Assembly: GCA_900079765.1 (NCBI GenBank)
Contig: LT599017.1
Location: forward strand, 3,003,199-3,067,198
Source of the DNA: an uncultured Eubacteriales bacterium
Lineage (GTDB): Bacteria > Bacillota > Clostridia > Oscillospirales > Oscillospiraceae
Reading direction: 5' to 3'
DNA length: 64,000 nt
Shown: positions 40,581-50,883 of the stretch, piece after piece
How positions within the stretch are numbered: position 1 is the stretch's first letter
Layout: every line of letters starts with the position of its first letter
Notes under the pieces: model-generated
The model's database searches: none
Seen by the model: only the letters and a program-made list of their open reading frames with translations
Told to the model about the DNA's origin: nothing
Translations under genes and position numbers: made by a program

Positions 40581-42439
40581 CCGGGTAAAAAGAAGAAGTC
40601 CTCCAACCGGTCTTCCCGGTTCTCGAAGAGCTCATTATACTGGAGCATCTGGTACTCAATCAGGGCTGCCTGAGCGTCGGCATCCAAGTCGGAAACGCGC
40701 TCGTGCCACTTCCCCTGGGTATCCATGTAGCCATTGGCGTTGAGGGCCGGCACCGTCTCCTGGAGCTTGCTCAGAAATTGCTGATACTCCGTGAGGGGGA
40801 GGTTCGCCGTCTCCATCAGGATGGTGGAGAGGTAATTAAGAGAAGTCTCCACCCCGTCGCGCTCCTCTATGTCGTAATTGGCCCAGAGGAGAAAGGGAAC
40901 CTTATATTTCTTCTGCAGCTCCTCCAGATCTGGATTCGCGCCAAGGAGGCGATTATAGAAACCGCTGGATACCTGGGGCTGGTGGTCTCCGAACATAAGG
41001 ATAATGGTGGGCTCCTCCACCTGGGAGAAGTAGTTCACCAGGTACTCAAAAGACTTGTCGCTCTGGTAGATGAGGGAGAGGTACTGGTCCACGCTGGGGT
41101 AGCGCCCGGACAGGCTGCCGGACAGCTTGACCTCCCGAGGCAGCGTGGTCCAGGGTACGTCGTACCCGCTGTGATTCTGCATGGTCACGTTGAAGAGAAA
41201 GAGCTTTTCCCCCTCCTCCTTTTCCTCGTAAAGCCGGATCAGGTTCTCGTAATTGGACTGGTCGGTGATGTAGTTGCGGTAGCGCTCCACGCCCTGAAAA
41301 TTGTCCTGAAAGAGCACCTGGGAAAAGCCGAAGTCGGCGTACACCGCCGGTCGGTTCCAGCCGGAGGAGAGGTAGGGATGGGCGGCGATGGAGGTATACC
41401 CCAGGGCATTCATCTGGGCCACCAGCGAGGCCGCCCCATCCTTTACGTACATCTGATAGGGCACTGTGCCCGCCGGAGTAAATGCGGTGGAGTTACCGGT
41501 GAGAAACTCAAACTCGGAGTTGGCAGTGGTTCCGCCGAAGACCGAAGAATAGGCGTACCCCCGCACCGTGTTCTCGGTGAGGGATCGCCAGAAGGGCAGA
41601 TAGTCCTTGGTGACCGGAAAATTCCCCACGGTGCTCAGATCGGCAAAAGATTCATTCATGATGGCAATGACATTGACCGGCTGGGTGCTCGCTGTCCCTG
41701 CCCCGGAGGCAGAATCCCCGTTCTTCTCAACAGAGGACTGGATCGTGCTCAGCGCCTCCTGAGAGTATCCGTCCGGCTCCTGCGCAGAGCTGTATTTGAG
41801 ACAGACCGAGAAATTGAGCACAAAACCGTTGCCGATGGTGGTCCACATAGACGGCTGGATGCCTACCCAGGAGAGGAAACTCGTGCCGAAAAATACCGCC
41901 AGGAACGCCGCTCCCGCCAGGGAAAACGGGAGGGCGGAGCGAAGTTTCAGCTTCGTCCGCCCCTTCTGGGCGGGCATCAGAATTAGGAGCAGGAGGAATA
42001 CCGCCAGTCCCGCCAGGGTGATTGCCTGTCTGGTATCCAAAGCGTAACTGTAGTTTCCGGAGACGTTGAGGGCGGTCTGGATGCCCAGCAGGTCTCCGGG
42101 GAAAATAGTCCTGCCCCGGAAGGAAATGACGTAGTGATTCGCCATGCCGATGGCCCAGAAGAGGGTGGTAGAGATACCGCAGGAGAGGTTCCTCCGGCCG
42201 ACCAGCAGATAAATCACTCCGGCGATGATGTAGTAAAAGGCGAGGTTCAGCATAAGCTGAAGGGCGGAAAAGCTGCGCCAGGTATTATAGTTTAAGTACT
42301 CCACCATCACAAAGCCCGCTACCGGACCCAAGGCCCACATCACACGGGAGAGTATACGCCCCGGTCTCTCCCCCAGGGGGAGGATACCACGTTTTATATT
42401 TAGTTTTTCTTTGAGCTTAAGAGGACCGACCAGTTCCAT
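40559..42439 (-). CDS. LTA synthase-family sulfatase (phosphoglycerol transferase-like)
   Basis: A 626-residue membrane enzyme: five N-terminal transmembrane helices (~25-200), then an extracellular sulfatase/alkaline-phosphatase fold. Family marks are NVIAIMNESFADLS (catalytic region; LtaS has Thr at the nucleophile where this has Ser/Glu nearby), SVFGGTTANSEFEFLTG with the likely Thr nucleophile, LFNVTMQNHSGYD and LMFGDHQPQ (metal ligands). It should transfer phosphoglycerol from phosphatidylglycerol to a membrane or wall polymer. ATG 42439 is chosen over TTG 42457 because GGCAGGT fits it. Monocistronic with promoter 42500-42528. Confidence 0.9.
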   Translation of the reverse strand: MELVGPLKLKEKLNIKRGILPLGERPGRILSRVMWALGPVAGFVMVEYLNYNTWRSFSALQLMLNLAFYYIIAGVIYLLVGRRNLSCGISTTLFWAIGMANHYVISFRGRTIFPGDLLGIQTALNVSGNYSYALDTRQAITLAGLAVFLLLLILMPAQKGRTKLKLRSALPFSLAGAAFLAVFFGTSFLSWVGIQPSMWTTIGNGFVLNFSVCLKYSSAQEPDGYSQEALSTIQSSVEKNGDSASGAGTASTQPVNVIAIMNESFADLSTVGNFPVTKDYLPFWRSLTENTVRGYAYSSVFGGTTANSEFEFLTGNSTAFTPAGTVPYQMYVKDGAASLVAQMNALGYTSIAAHPYLSSGWNRPAVYADFGFSQVLFQDNFQGVERYRNYITDQSNYENLIRLYEEKEEGEKLFLFNVTMQNHSGYDVPWTTLPREVKLSGSLSGRYPSVDQYLSLIYQSDKSFEYLVNYFSQVEEPTIILMFGDHQPQVSSGFYNRLLGANPDLEELQKKYKVPFLLWANYDIEERDGVETSLNYLSTILMETANLPLTEYQQFLSKLQETVPALNANGYMDTQGKWHERVSDLDADAQAALIEYQMLQYNELFENREDRLEDFFFLPGKEPGDS

Positions 42440-42499
42440 AACGTGATGACCTGCCAATATGTAAAAATCAAATTGGCGCAGATGAACTGCACCTTTGTT

Positions 42500-42528
42500 A
42501 GAATACTCAAATTTTACAGGAAAAGCAA
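42500..42528 (-). promoter_or_regulatory. Promoter of the LtaS-like gene
   Basis: Minus strand TTGCTT (42528-42523), 17-bp spacer, TATTCT (42505-42500). The rest of the gap 42529-42665 is AT-rich and I see nothing else in it. Confidence 0.6.
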
Positions 42529-42665
42529 GTTGAAAAATCTGAAAATTTACTTACATTTTTCTTTTCTCTTTTATATATTTTACATTTTCCAAGTGATTTT
42601 ATTCGCACGAGGAGACGGCTCAAACGCCGCCCTGCCCTACGGGGAGCCGAAGAACCGGGCAGCAC

Positions 42666-42704
42666 AAAACCGGGCCAGCCCTAAGGCTGGCCCGGTTTTT
42701 GCAT
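42666..42704. terminator. Terminator of the glycolytic operon (after eno)
   Basis: Perfect 15-bp arms AAAACCGGGCCAGCC (42666-42680) and GGCTGGCCCGGTTTT (42685-42699), 4-nt loop. Confidence 0.88.
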
Positions 42705-42714
42705 AGCAATCTAA

Positions 42715-44034
<1,320 letters not shown>

Positions 44035-44070
44035 TCACAGTTGCGGGCCAATCGGCCCAGAGATTTCTAT

Positions 44071-45591
44071 TTACTTCTCAATCAGGGTCTGCCCATCCAT
44101 CTCAGCGGGCTTGGCGAGGCCCATCAGGTCCAGCATGGTGGGCGCGATATCGGCCAGCTTGCCATCCCGGAGCTTGACGTTAGCGCCAACGATATAGAAG
44201 GGCACAAGATTAGTTGTATGAGCGGTATAGGGGCTCACGCCGTCGCTCTCCAGCATGCGCTCGGCGTTGCCGTGGTCAGCGGTGAGCAGAGCCACACCGC
44301 CCATGTTGCGGGTAGCCTCCACCACGCGTCCAACACACTCGTCCACCGTCTCTACGGCGGCGACGGCAGCCTCGAACACGCCGGTATGGCCCACCATGTC
44401 GCAGTTGGCGAAGTTGAGGATAACCACGTCGTAGTTGCCGCTCTCGATGCGCTTGACGGCCTCGTCGGTGACCTCGCGGGCGCTCATGTCGGGTTTCAGG
44501 TCATAGGTGGCCACCTTGGGAGAGGCGATAAGGGCCCGGTCCTCCCCTTCGAAGACAGCCTCCTGACCGCCGTTAAAGAAGAACGTCACGTGGGCGTACT
44601 TCTCGGTCTCCGCGATACGCAGTTGGGTAAGTCCCAGGCGGGAAATATACTCACCAAAGATGTTGTCCAGTTTCTGCTTCGTGTAGGCCGCGGTTACGTT
44701 GGGCATGGTGGCGTCGTAAGACGTGGTGCAGACATAGGTCAGGGGGAAGAACCCCTTCTTCCGCTCGAACCCGTCGAAGTCGGGGTCCACCAGACTGCGG
44801 GTAATCTCCCGGGCCCGGTCAGGGCGGAAGTTCATAAAGATGACGCTGTCGTCGGGGCCAATGGTCGCCTCCTTGCAGCAGATCACCGGCTCCACAAACT
44901 CGTCGGTAATCCCCTTTTCATAGGAGCTCTGCACTGCCTTGACGGGATCGGCTTCAAAGGGGGCCTCGCCCAGAACCAGCGCGTCATAGGCGCGGACCAG
45001 CCGCTCCCAGCGCTTGTCGCGGTCCATTGCGTAGAACCGGCCGGAGATCACGCCAACCTTAGCGTTGCCCAGCTCAGCGCACTTGGCAGCCAGGCGCTCC
45101 ACAAAGCCCTTGCCCGAGGTGGGAGGCGTATCGCGCCCATCCAGGAAGGCGTGCACGTAGACCTCAGGGAGGCCCCGCCGCTTTGCCATCTCCAGGATGG
45201 CGAGGATATGGTCGATATGGGAGTGGACGCCGCCGTCGGACATAAGACCCATGACGTGCAGGGCTGTGCCCTTTTCCTTGGCGCTGTCCATGGCGCGGAC
45301 ATACTCGGGATTCTCGAAGAAATCCCCGTCAGAGATGGACTTGGTGATACGGGGCAGGTCCTGGAAGACCACGCGGCCCGCGCCGATATTGGTGTGGCCC
45401 ACCTCGGAGTTGCCCATCTGCCCTTCGGGCAGGCCCACATCCAGCCCGGAGGCGGACAGCTTACAGCCGGGATTCTCGGCAAAGAGCTTGTCCAGAACGG
45501 GCTTGTGTGCGTTAGCGACGGCATTGCCCGGCCCTGCGGGGCCCAGGCCGAAACCGTCCATGATGATCAATGTGGTAGGAGTTTTACTCAT
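44071..45591 (-). CDS. gpmI: 2,3-bisphosphoglycerate-independent phosphoglycerate mutase
   Basis: A 506-residue Mn-dependent mutase of the alkaline-phosphatase superfamily. N-terminus TLIIMDGFGLG, the serine region MGNSEVGHTNIGAGR (phospho-Ser), HSHIDH, HAFLDGRDTPP, NFRPDRAREITR, and the C-terminal metal site LLTADHGNAERM. It interconverts 3- and 2-phosphoglycerate. Nine bases after the tpiA-side gene end and translated with its glycolytic neighbours. Confidence 0.97.
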   Translation of the reverse strand: MSKTPTTLIIMDGFGLGPAGPGNAVANAHKPVLDKLFAENPGCKLSASGLDVGLPEGQMGNSEVGHTNIGAGRVVFQDLPRITKSISDGDFFENPEYVRAMDSAKEKGTALHVMGLMSDGGVHSHIDHILAILEMAKRRGLPEVYVHAFLDGRDTPPTSGKGFVERLAAKCAELGNAKVGVISGRFYAMDRDKRWERLVRAYDALVLGEAPFEADPVKAVQSSYEKGITDEFVEPVICCKEATIGPDDSVIFMNFRPDRAREITRSLVDPDFDGFERKKGFFPLTYVCTTSYDATMPNVTAAYTKQKLDNIFGEYISRLGLTQLRIAETEKYAHVTFFFNGGQEAVFEGEDRALIASPKVATYDLKPDMSAREVTDEAVKRIESGNYDVVILNFANCDMVGHTGVFEAAVAAVETVDECVGRVVEATRNMGGVALLTADHGNAERMLESDGVSPYTAHTTNLVPFYIVGANVKLRDGKLADIAPTMLDLMGLAKPAEMDGQTLIEK

Positions 45592-45600
45592 GATAGCACC

Positions 45601-46374
45601 TTATTCCTGATTGGCTGCATTGATAATTGTGGTAAAGTCCGCGGGTTTCAAGCTTGCGCCGCCGATAAGGCCGCCGTCCACGTCGGGCTGCGCCAAGAGC
45701 TCCGAGGCATTTTTGGCATTCATGGAGCCACCGTACTGGATGGTGACGGCGCGGGCCACGCGGGCGCCGTACAGCTTGCGCACCACTGCGCGGATCGCCT
45801 CGCAGACCTCGCCGGCCTGCTCGCTCGTGGCGGTCTTGCCCGTGCCGATGGCCCAGATAGGTTCGTAGGCGATAACTACGTGGCGCATCTTATCGGCAGG
45901 CACACCCGCCAGGGCGCATTTCACCTGATAGGCGATGAGCTCCATAGTCACGTCCAGCTCACGCTGCTCGAGGCTTTCGCCCACGCAGACGATGGGATAA
46001 AGCCCAGCCTCCAGAGCGGCGAGAACCTTCTTGTTGACGGTGAAGTCGGTCTCATTAAAATACTGGCGGCGCTCGGAATGGCCGATGATGACATATTTCA
46101 CGCCCAGCTCCTTGAGCATCTCGGCGGAGACCTCGCCGGTGTAGGCTCCGGTGGCCTCGTAGTGGCAGTTTTCCGCACCAATGGCAATGCGGCTCTCCTT
46201 AAAGAGGCGCACGGCAGCGGGGATATTCACGTAGGGCACGCAGAGTACAACCTCACACCACTTCGGCTTGCCGATGAGGGGCTTAAGCTCTTCGGCAAAG
46301 GCGCGGGTCTCGGAGAGGGTCTTGTTCATCTTCCAGTTGCCGGCGATGATAGTCTTACGGTAACGGCGATTCAT
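45601..46374 (-). CDS. tpiA: Triosephosphate isomerase
   Basis: A 257-residue TIM barrel. Marks are [12 protein letters not shown] (active-site Lys), [11 protein letters not shown] (catalytic His), [15 protein letters not shown] (catalytic Glu) and [14 protein letters not shown] 46374 lies ten bases after AAAGGA and is preferred to TTG three codons earlier. Between pgk and gpmI. Confidence 0.97.
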   Translation of the reverse strand: MNRRYRKTIIAGNWKMNKTLSETRAFAEELKPLIGKPKWCEVVLCVPYVNIPAAVRLFKESRIAIGAENCHYEATGAYTGEVSAEMLKELGVKYVIIGHSERRQYFNETDFTVNKKVLAALEAGLYPIVCVGESLEQRELDVTMELIAYQVKCALAGVPADKMRHVVIAYEPIWAIGTGKTATSEQAGEVCEAIRAVVRKLYGARVARAVTIQYGGSMNAKNASELLAQPDVDGGLIGGASLKPADFTTIINAANQE

Positions 46375-46403
46375 CTTCTTCAAATCCTTTCTTATCGTAG
46401 CGC

Positions 46404-46459
46404 GGGCGACTGCAGGTCGCCCCTACAGAGGTCGTCGTAAGGGCGACCTGTGGTCACCC
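46404..46459. repeat. Paired REP-like palindromes between pgk and tpiA
   Basis: Two GGGCGAC-type hairpins (46404-46422 and 46441-46459). The inner arms can also pair with each other over 14 bp (46413-46426 with 46437-46450). A third similar element is at 49486-49504. Confidence 0.55.
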
Positions 46460-46476
46460 GTGAGCATTTCCGTTCT

Positions 46477-47670
46477 TTACGCGTCCAGCAGGCAGGCCAC
46501 GCCGGGCAGCTCCTTGCCCTCCATGAACTCAAGGCTTGCGCCGCCGCCGGTGGAGATGTGGGTCATCTTATCGGCATAGCCGAGCTGCTGCACGGCAGCC
46601 GCGCTGTCGCCGCCGCCGATGATGGTGATGGCGCTGGTGTTGCTCAAGGCCTCGGCGATGGCCTTGGTGCCCTCGGCAAACTTGGCGAACTCAAACACGC
46701 CCATAGGCCCGTTCCAGATGACGGTGCCCGCGTCCTTCACGGCATCGCAGTAAATCTTGATGGTCTCGGGCCCGATGTCCAGGCCCTGCCAGCCGTCGGG
46801 AATCTCACCGGTGGCGACCACCTTGCTGTTGGCGTCGGGGGCAAAGGCGTCGGCAATCACAGTGTCAACAGGCAGAAGGAGCTTCACGCCCTTAGCCGCG
46901 GCCTTCTCCACCATCTCGTTGGCGTAGTCCTGCCAGTCGGCCTCCAGGAGGGAGTCGCCCACCTTACCGCCCTTGGCGGCGGAGAAGGTGTATGCCATGC
47001 CGCCGCCGATGATGATGGTGTCGGCGATCTCCAGGAGGTTATTGATGACTCCGATCTTGGAGGAGACCTTGCTCCCGCCCAGGATGGCTACCAAGGGACG
47101 CTTGGGGTTAGCGAGGGCCCCGCCGATAATCTCCAGCTCCTTCTGGATCAGGAAACCGGACACGGCAGGCAGATAGTCTGCCACGCCGGCGGTGGAGGCG
47201 TGGGCGCGGTGGACAGCGCCGAATGCGTCGGACACGTAGACCTCTGCCAGGCCGGCCATGGCCTTGGCAAGGGCGGGGTCGTTCTTGGTCTCGCCCTTCT
47301 CAAAGCGGGTGTTCTCCAGGAGCAGAATCTCGCCGGGCTTCAGGGCGGCAGCCTTGGCGGTGGCGTCGGGGCCCACCACGTCGGCAGCCATGATGACCTC
47401 TTTCCCAAGCAGTTCGCTCAGGCGCTTAGCGACGGGAGCCAAGCTGAGCTTGGGGTCAGGTCCCTCCTTGGGCTTGCCCAGATGGGAGCATGCGATGACG
47501 GCAGCGCCCTGGTCCAGTAGGTACTGGATCGTGGGGAGGGCGGCGACGATGCGCTTATCGTCGGTGATGGCACCGGTGGCCTTGTCCTGGGGCACGTTGA
47601 AATCGCAGCGGAGGAGGACTTTCTTGCCCTTCACATCGACGTCCTTTACGGTCTTCTTGTTATAGTTCAT
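46477..47670 (-). CDS. pgk: Phosphoglycerate kinase
   Basis: A 397-residue enzyme making ATP from 1,3-bisphosphoglycerate. Marks are [45 protein letters not shown]-type sequence, [14 protein letters not shown] and [11 protein letters not shown]. First gene of the pgk-tpiA-gpmI-eno set; gapA is not in this window. AAAGGAG precedes ATG 47670. Confidence 0.97.
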   Translation of the reverse strand: MNYNKKTVKDVDVKGKKVLLRCDFNVPQDKATGAITDDKRIVAALPTIQYLLDQGAAVIACSHLGKPKEGPDPKLSLAPVAKRLSELLGKEVIMAADVVGPDATAKAAALKPGEILLLENTRFEKGETKNDPALAKAMAGLAEVYVSDAFGAVHRAHASTAGVADYLPAVSGFLIQKELEIIGGALANPKRPLVAILGGSKVSSKIGVINNLLEIADTIIIGGGMAYTFSAAKGGKVGDSLLEADWQDYANEMVEKAAAKGVKLLLPVDTVIADAFAPDANSKVVATGEIPDGWQGLDIGPETIKIYCDAVKDAGTVIWNGPMGVFEFAKFAEGTKAIAEALSNTSAITIIGGGDSAAAVQQLGYADKMTHISTGGGASLEFMEGKELPGVACLLDA

Positions 47671-47875
47671 CTGGATAGCGCTCCTTTCATTTTTGACGAA
47701 ATAAGGGTGGGCGGCAAGGGTGTATCTGGAAAAGAAAAGATGCCGAATGGTGAGGAATTTCAGCGTCTTGCAAGCAGATCTTTCATAGGAAGCCTAGTGG
47801 CCTTTCAAGGAAAATCTGCGCAGCATGGCGAAAAAAGACCCACTGAGCGGCGTTTTGACAATTTTCAAAGACACC

Positions 47876-48373
47876 CTAGGTCGCCATCCCCTGCTTTGCC
47901 ATCTCCCCCTCCCCGGACAGACCGGGAAAGTCGAGCTGGCGCAAGGCTTCGTAGGTCACGATGGCAACGGAGTTCGCTAAATTGAGGCTGCGCGCGTCCT
48001 CACGCATGGGGATGCGGACGCAGCGATCCTGGTGCCGCGCGCGGAATTCCTGCGGCAGCCCCGCCGTCTCCTTACCGAAGAAGAGCCAGCAGTCCGGGTT
48101 GAACCGGGCCTCCGCGTAAGAGCGGGGCGCTTTTGTGGTGGCAAGCCAGATATCCATCGCGCCCGTCCGGGCGAAGAGGTCATCCAGGTTTTCGTAGACG
48201 GTCACGTCCACCATATGCCAGTAGTCCAGCCCTGCCCGCTTAACCGAGCGCTCCGAGACGTCGAAGCCTAACGGTTTCACCAGATGGAGCCGGCTGCGGG
48301 TGGCGGCGCAGGTGCGGGCGATGTTTCCCGTGTTTTGGGGAATTTCAGGTTCTACGAGCACAATGTTCAGCAT
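47876..48373 (-). CDS. trmL: tRNA (cytidine/uridine(34)-2'-O)-methyltransferase
   Basis: A 165-residue SPOUT (knotted) methyltransferase that methylates the ribose of wobble base 34 in tRNA-Leu. Marks are LNIVLVEPEIPQNTGNIARTCAA, HLVKPLGFDVSERSVKRAGLDYW, LFFGKETAGLPQE and IPMREDARSLNLANSVAIVTYEAL, the trefoil-knot SAM site. Length is typical. It has its own promoter and no clear terminator before pgk 205 bp on. Confidence 0.93.
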   Translation of the reverse strand: MLNIVLVEPEIPQNTGNIARTCAATRSRLHLVKPLGFDVSERSVKRAGLDYWHMVDVTVYENLDDLFARTGAMDIWLATTKAPRSYAEARFNPDCWLFFGKETAGLPQEFRARHQDRCVRIPMREDARSLNLANSVAIVTYEALRQLDFPGLSGEGEMAKQGMAT

Positions 48374-48405
48374 TTTCAGACAATTCCCCTCTCACAGCAG
48401 ATTGT

Positions 48406-48434
48406 ATTGTATCGCAAAGATGGAGAGATTTCAA
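48406..48434 (-). promoter_or_regulatory. Promoter of trmL
   Basis: Minus strand TTGAAA (48434-48429), 17-bp spacer, TACAAT (48411-48406). Confidence 0.65.
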
Positions 48435-48678
48435 TAACAAATCCATCGAAAATGCGATAATTCTTCATTCATTCTATCTCAAAACGCCGAAATTATCACA
48501 AAACCCCAGGTCGCTCTTTATTGCGGGGAAAAGTTGTGCTACAATATCAGCAATGACCGGCCTGTCCCCGTACTTTAGCCCCGCCCAAAGAAGGCGCGCT
48601 CACCCTTTAGCGGAGGCTAAATTTGCCGCCTTTTGGGCGGCGGGACGCGTACATACGCAAATTTTAGGAGGATTTTTT
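48435..48678 (+). promoter_or_regulatory. proB promoter and leader
   Basis: An extended -10 TGC-TACAAT at 48537-48545 should start RNA near 48552. The ~125-nt leader holds two hairpins: TTTAGC/GCTAAA (48606-48621) and GCCGCC/GGCGGC (~48629-48645). No T-box sequence and no terminator are seen, so proline control by a known leader type is not supported. Confidence 0.5.
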
Positions 48679-49485
48679 TTGAATAGAGATAAAAATTTCC
48701 TACGCATCGTCATTAAGGTAGGCACCTCCTCCCTAACCCACGATACCGGGCGACTCAACCTGCATAACATGGAGCGGCTGGCCCGCACCCTGGCCGACCT
48801 GGAGGGCATGGGCCATGAGATCGTGCTGGTCTCCTCCGGCGCCATCAGCGTGGGAACCGTCAAGATGGGTCTGAAAGCGCGGCCCACCGAGCTGCGAATG
48901 AAGCAGGCCGCTGCCGCAGTGGGCCAGTGCACCATTATGCATATCTACGACAAGCTCTTCAGCGAGTATAACCGGGTGGTGGCTCAGATCCTCCTGACCG
49001 GGGAGGACGTGGACGCCCCCGTCCGAGCCGGGCATCTGCGCAACACGTTCGAATCCCTGCTAGAGCAGGGGGTCATCCCCGTGGTAAACGAGAACGACTC
49101 GGTCTCCTCCGCGGAGATTGAGACCGGCAAGTGCAAGGTCTTGGGCGATAACGACACGCTCTCCGCCATCGTGGCCCGGCTGGTAAAGGCCGACCTGCTG
49201 GTACTCTTCTCCGATATCGACGGGCTCTACGACTCTGATCCCCACACGAACCCCGGCGCGAAACTTATCCACACCGTCACCGCCGTCACCCCGGAGCTGC
49301 GGGCCATGGCCGGCGGCGCGGGCACCTGGCGGGGCACCGGCGGCATGACCACTAAGCTCAACGCCGCCGAGGTAGCGATGGAGGCCGGAGTGGACATGGT
49401 CATCACCAACGGCACCCGGATGGAGGACCTGTACGGCATCGTGGGCGGCGAGAACATCGGCACTCGCTTTATCGGAACAAAGTAG
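48679..49485 (+). CDS. proB: Glutamate 5-kinase
   Basis: A 268-residue amino-acid kinase phosphorylating glutamate, the first step to proline. Marks are RIVIKVGTSSLT, VSSGAISVG, NENDSVSSAEI, LGDNDTLSAIVA, FSDIDGLYDSDP and GTGGMTTKLNAA. It lacks the C-terminal PUA domain found in E. coli ProB; short forms are common in Clostridia. The start is TTG 48679, eight bases after AGGAGG. Upstream reading in frame to ATG 48553 is open but not family sequence. Followed by proA after 37 bp. Confidence 0.93.
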   Translation: MNRDKNFLRIVIKVGTSSLTHDTGRLNLHNMERLARTLADLEGMGHEIVLVSSGAISVGTVKMGLKARPTELRMKQAAAAVGQCTIMHIYDKLFSEYNRVVAQILLTGEDVDAPVRAGHLRNTFESLLEQGVIPVVNENDSVSSAEIETGKCKVLGDNDTLSAIVARLVKADLLVLFSDIDGLYDSDPHTNPGAKLIHTVTAVTPELRAMAGGAGTWRGTGGMTTKLNAAEVAMEAGVDMVITNGTRMEDLYGIVGGENIGTRFIGTK

Positions 49486-49504
49486 GGGCGGCCTGCGGCC
49501 GCCC
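49486..49504. repeat. REP-like palindrome between proB and proA
   Basis: GGGCGGCC (49486-49493), TGC, GGCCGCCC (49497-49504): perfect 8-bp arms starting just after the proB stop. Similar to the pair at 46404-46459. Confidence 0.55.
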
Positions 49505-49522
49505 GCAGAGGAGGAAAACGCA

Positions 49523-50770
49523 ATGACCGCATTAGAGACCCAAGGCTCCGCCGCCAGGCAGGCAGCCCGTATCCTGAGTACGGCGGGCACACTCAAAAAG
49601 AACACCGCATTAGAGGCCATCGCCAGGGCTCTGGAGTCCCACGCGGCGGACATCCTGACCGCTAACGCGGAGGATTTGGCCGCCGCCCGGGAGCGCGGCA
49701 TGCGGGAATCCCTCCTGGACCGGCTGGCCCTGAACGAGGGGCGCATCTCCGCCATGGCCGAGGGGGTGCGCCAGGTGGCCGCCCTGCCCGACCCTATCGG
49801 GGAAACCATCGAGACCACGACTCGCCCCAACGGCCTCATTATCGGCAAGCGCCGGGTGCCCCTGGGGGTCATCGGCATCATCTACGAGGCCCGGCCCAAC
49901 GTGACGGTGGACGCCGCCGTCCTCTGCCTTAAGTCGGGCAACGCCGTCATCCTCCGAGGCGGGAAAGAGGCCTTCCACTCCAACTCCGCCCTGACCGCTC
50001 TCATGCGCGCCGCCCTGGAGGAAGCGGGCCTGAGCGCCGACTGCGTCTCCCTGGTGCAGGACACCAGCCGGGAGAGCGCGGCGGAGCTTATGAACCTGAC
50101 GGGATATCTGGATGTGCTTATCCCCCGGGGAGGCGCGGGCCTCATCCAGTCGGTGGTGAAGAACGCCCGGGTCCCCGTCATTCAGACCGGGGTGGGTGTC
50201 TGCCACATCTACGTCCACGAGGGGGCCGACCTCCAGATGGCGGCCGATATCCTCTATAATGCCAAGACCTCCCGCCCCTCGGTGTGCAACGCCGCCGAGT
50301 GCGTGCTGGTGGACCGGGCGGCGGCTCAAAACTTCCTTCCCATGGCATGGGAGCGGCTGCGGGGTAAGGACGTCCAGTGGCGCGCCTGTGCCGAGGCCCT
50401 GGATATTCTGGGCAGCCGTGCCATCCCCGCGACGGAGGAGGACTGGGACACCGAGTTTGGGGACTACACCCTGTGTGCCAAGGTGGTCTCAGGGTATGAG
50501 GAGGCGGTGGATTTTATCGCCGCCCACGGCACCGGTCACTCCGAGGCCATTGTCACCAGGGACTACTTTGCCGCCCAGCTGTTCCTGGACGATGTGGACG
50601 CGGCGGCAGTCTATGTGAATGCTTCCACCCGCTTTACCGATGGGTTCGAGTTTGGCCTGGGGGCCGAGATTGGAATCTCCACCCAGAAGATGCACGCCCG
50701 AGGCCCTATGGGCCTCAAGGAGCTCACCTCGTCCAAATACGTGATCTACGGCACCGGCCAAATCCGGTAA
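49523..50770 (+). CDS. proA: Glutamate-5-semialdehyde dehydrogenase (gamma-glutamyl phosphate reductase)
   Basis: A 415-residue aldehyde-dehydrogenase-fold enzyme reducing glutamyl-5-phosphate to the semialdehyde, the second proline step. Marks are RRVPLGVIGIIYEARPNVTVDAA, CLKSGNAVILRGGKEA, PRGGAGLIQSVV, SVCNAAECVLV (catalytic Cys) and STRFTDGFEFGLGAEIGIST. Full length, GGAGG before ATG 49523, downstream of proB in one operon. proC is not in the window. Confidence 0.96.
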   Translation: MTALETQGSAARQAARILSTAGTLKKNTALEAIARALESHAADILTANAEDLAAARERGMRESLLDRLALNEGRISAMAEGVRQVAALPDPIGETIETTTRPNGLIIGKRRVPLGVIGIIYEARPNVTVDAAVLCLKSGNAVILRGGKEAFHSNSALTALMRAALEEAGLSADCVSLVQDTSRESAAELMNLTGYLDVLIPRGGAGLIQSVVKNARVPVIQTGVGVCHIYVHEGADLQMAADILYNAKTSRPSVCNAAECVLVDRAAAQNFLPMAWERLRGKDVQWRACAEALDILGSRAIPATEEDWDTEFGDYTLCAKVVSGYEEAVDFIAAHGTGHSEAIVTRDYFAAQLFLDDVDAAAVYVNASTRFTDGFEFGLGAEIGISTQKMHARGPMGLKELTSSKYVIYGTGQIR

Positions 50771-50780
50771 GCATAGAATA

Positions 50781-50817
50781 GAGCGCCCCCGGTCATAAGG
50801 GGGCGCTCCGTTTTTTT
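50781..50817 (+). terminator. Terminator of proBA
   Basis: Ten-bp arms GAGCGCCCCC (50781-50790) and GGGGGCGCTC (50799-50808), 8-nt loop, then CG and seven T. Confidence 0.9.
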
Positions 50818-50832
50818 GCACGCGGTGCCGCG

Positions 50833-50866
50833 TCCATATACATACGGGTCCACCCGTATGGACGAA
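50833..50866. promoter_or_regulatory. Nested inverted repeats upstream of the 124-residue protein gene
   Basis: CATACGGGT (50843-50851) pairs with ACCCGTATG (50854-50862), and CGTCCATA (50833-50840) pairs with TATGGACG (50859-50866). The two pairings share bases and exclude each other: either a compound protein site or a two-state RNA. Confidence 0.45.
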
Positions 50867-50883
50867 TAGAGAGGTGCTTGTTT

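Noticed and set aside
48374..48678. A proline T-box or riboswitch before proB
   Set aside because: No T-box sequence, specifier or terminator could be found; only two small hairpins.
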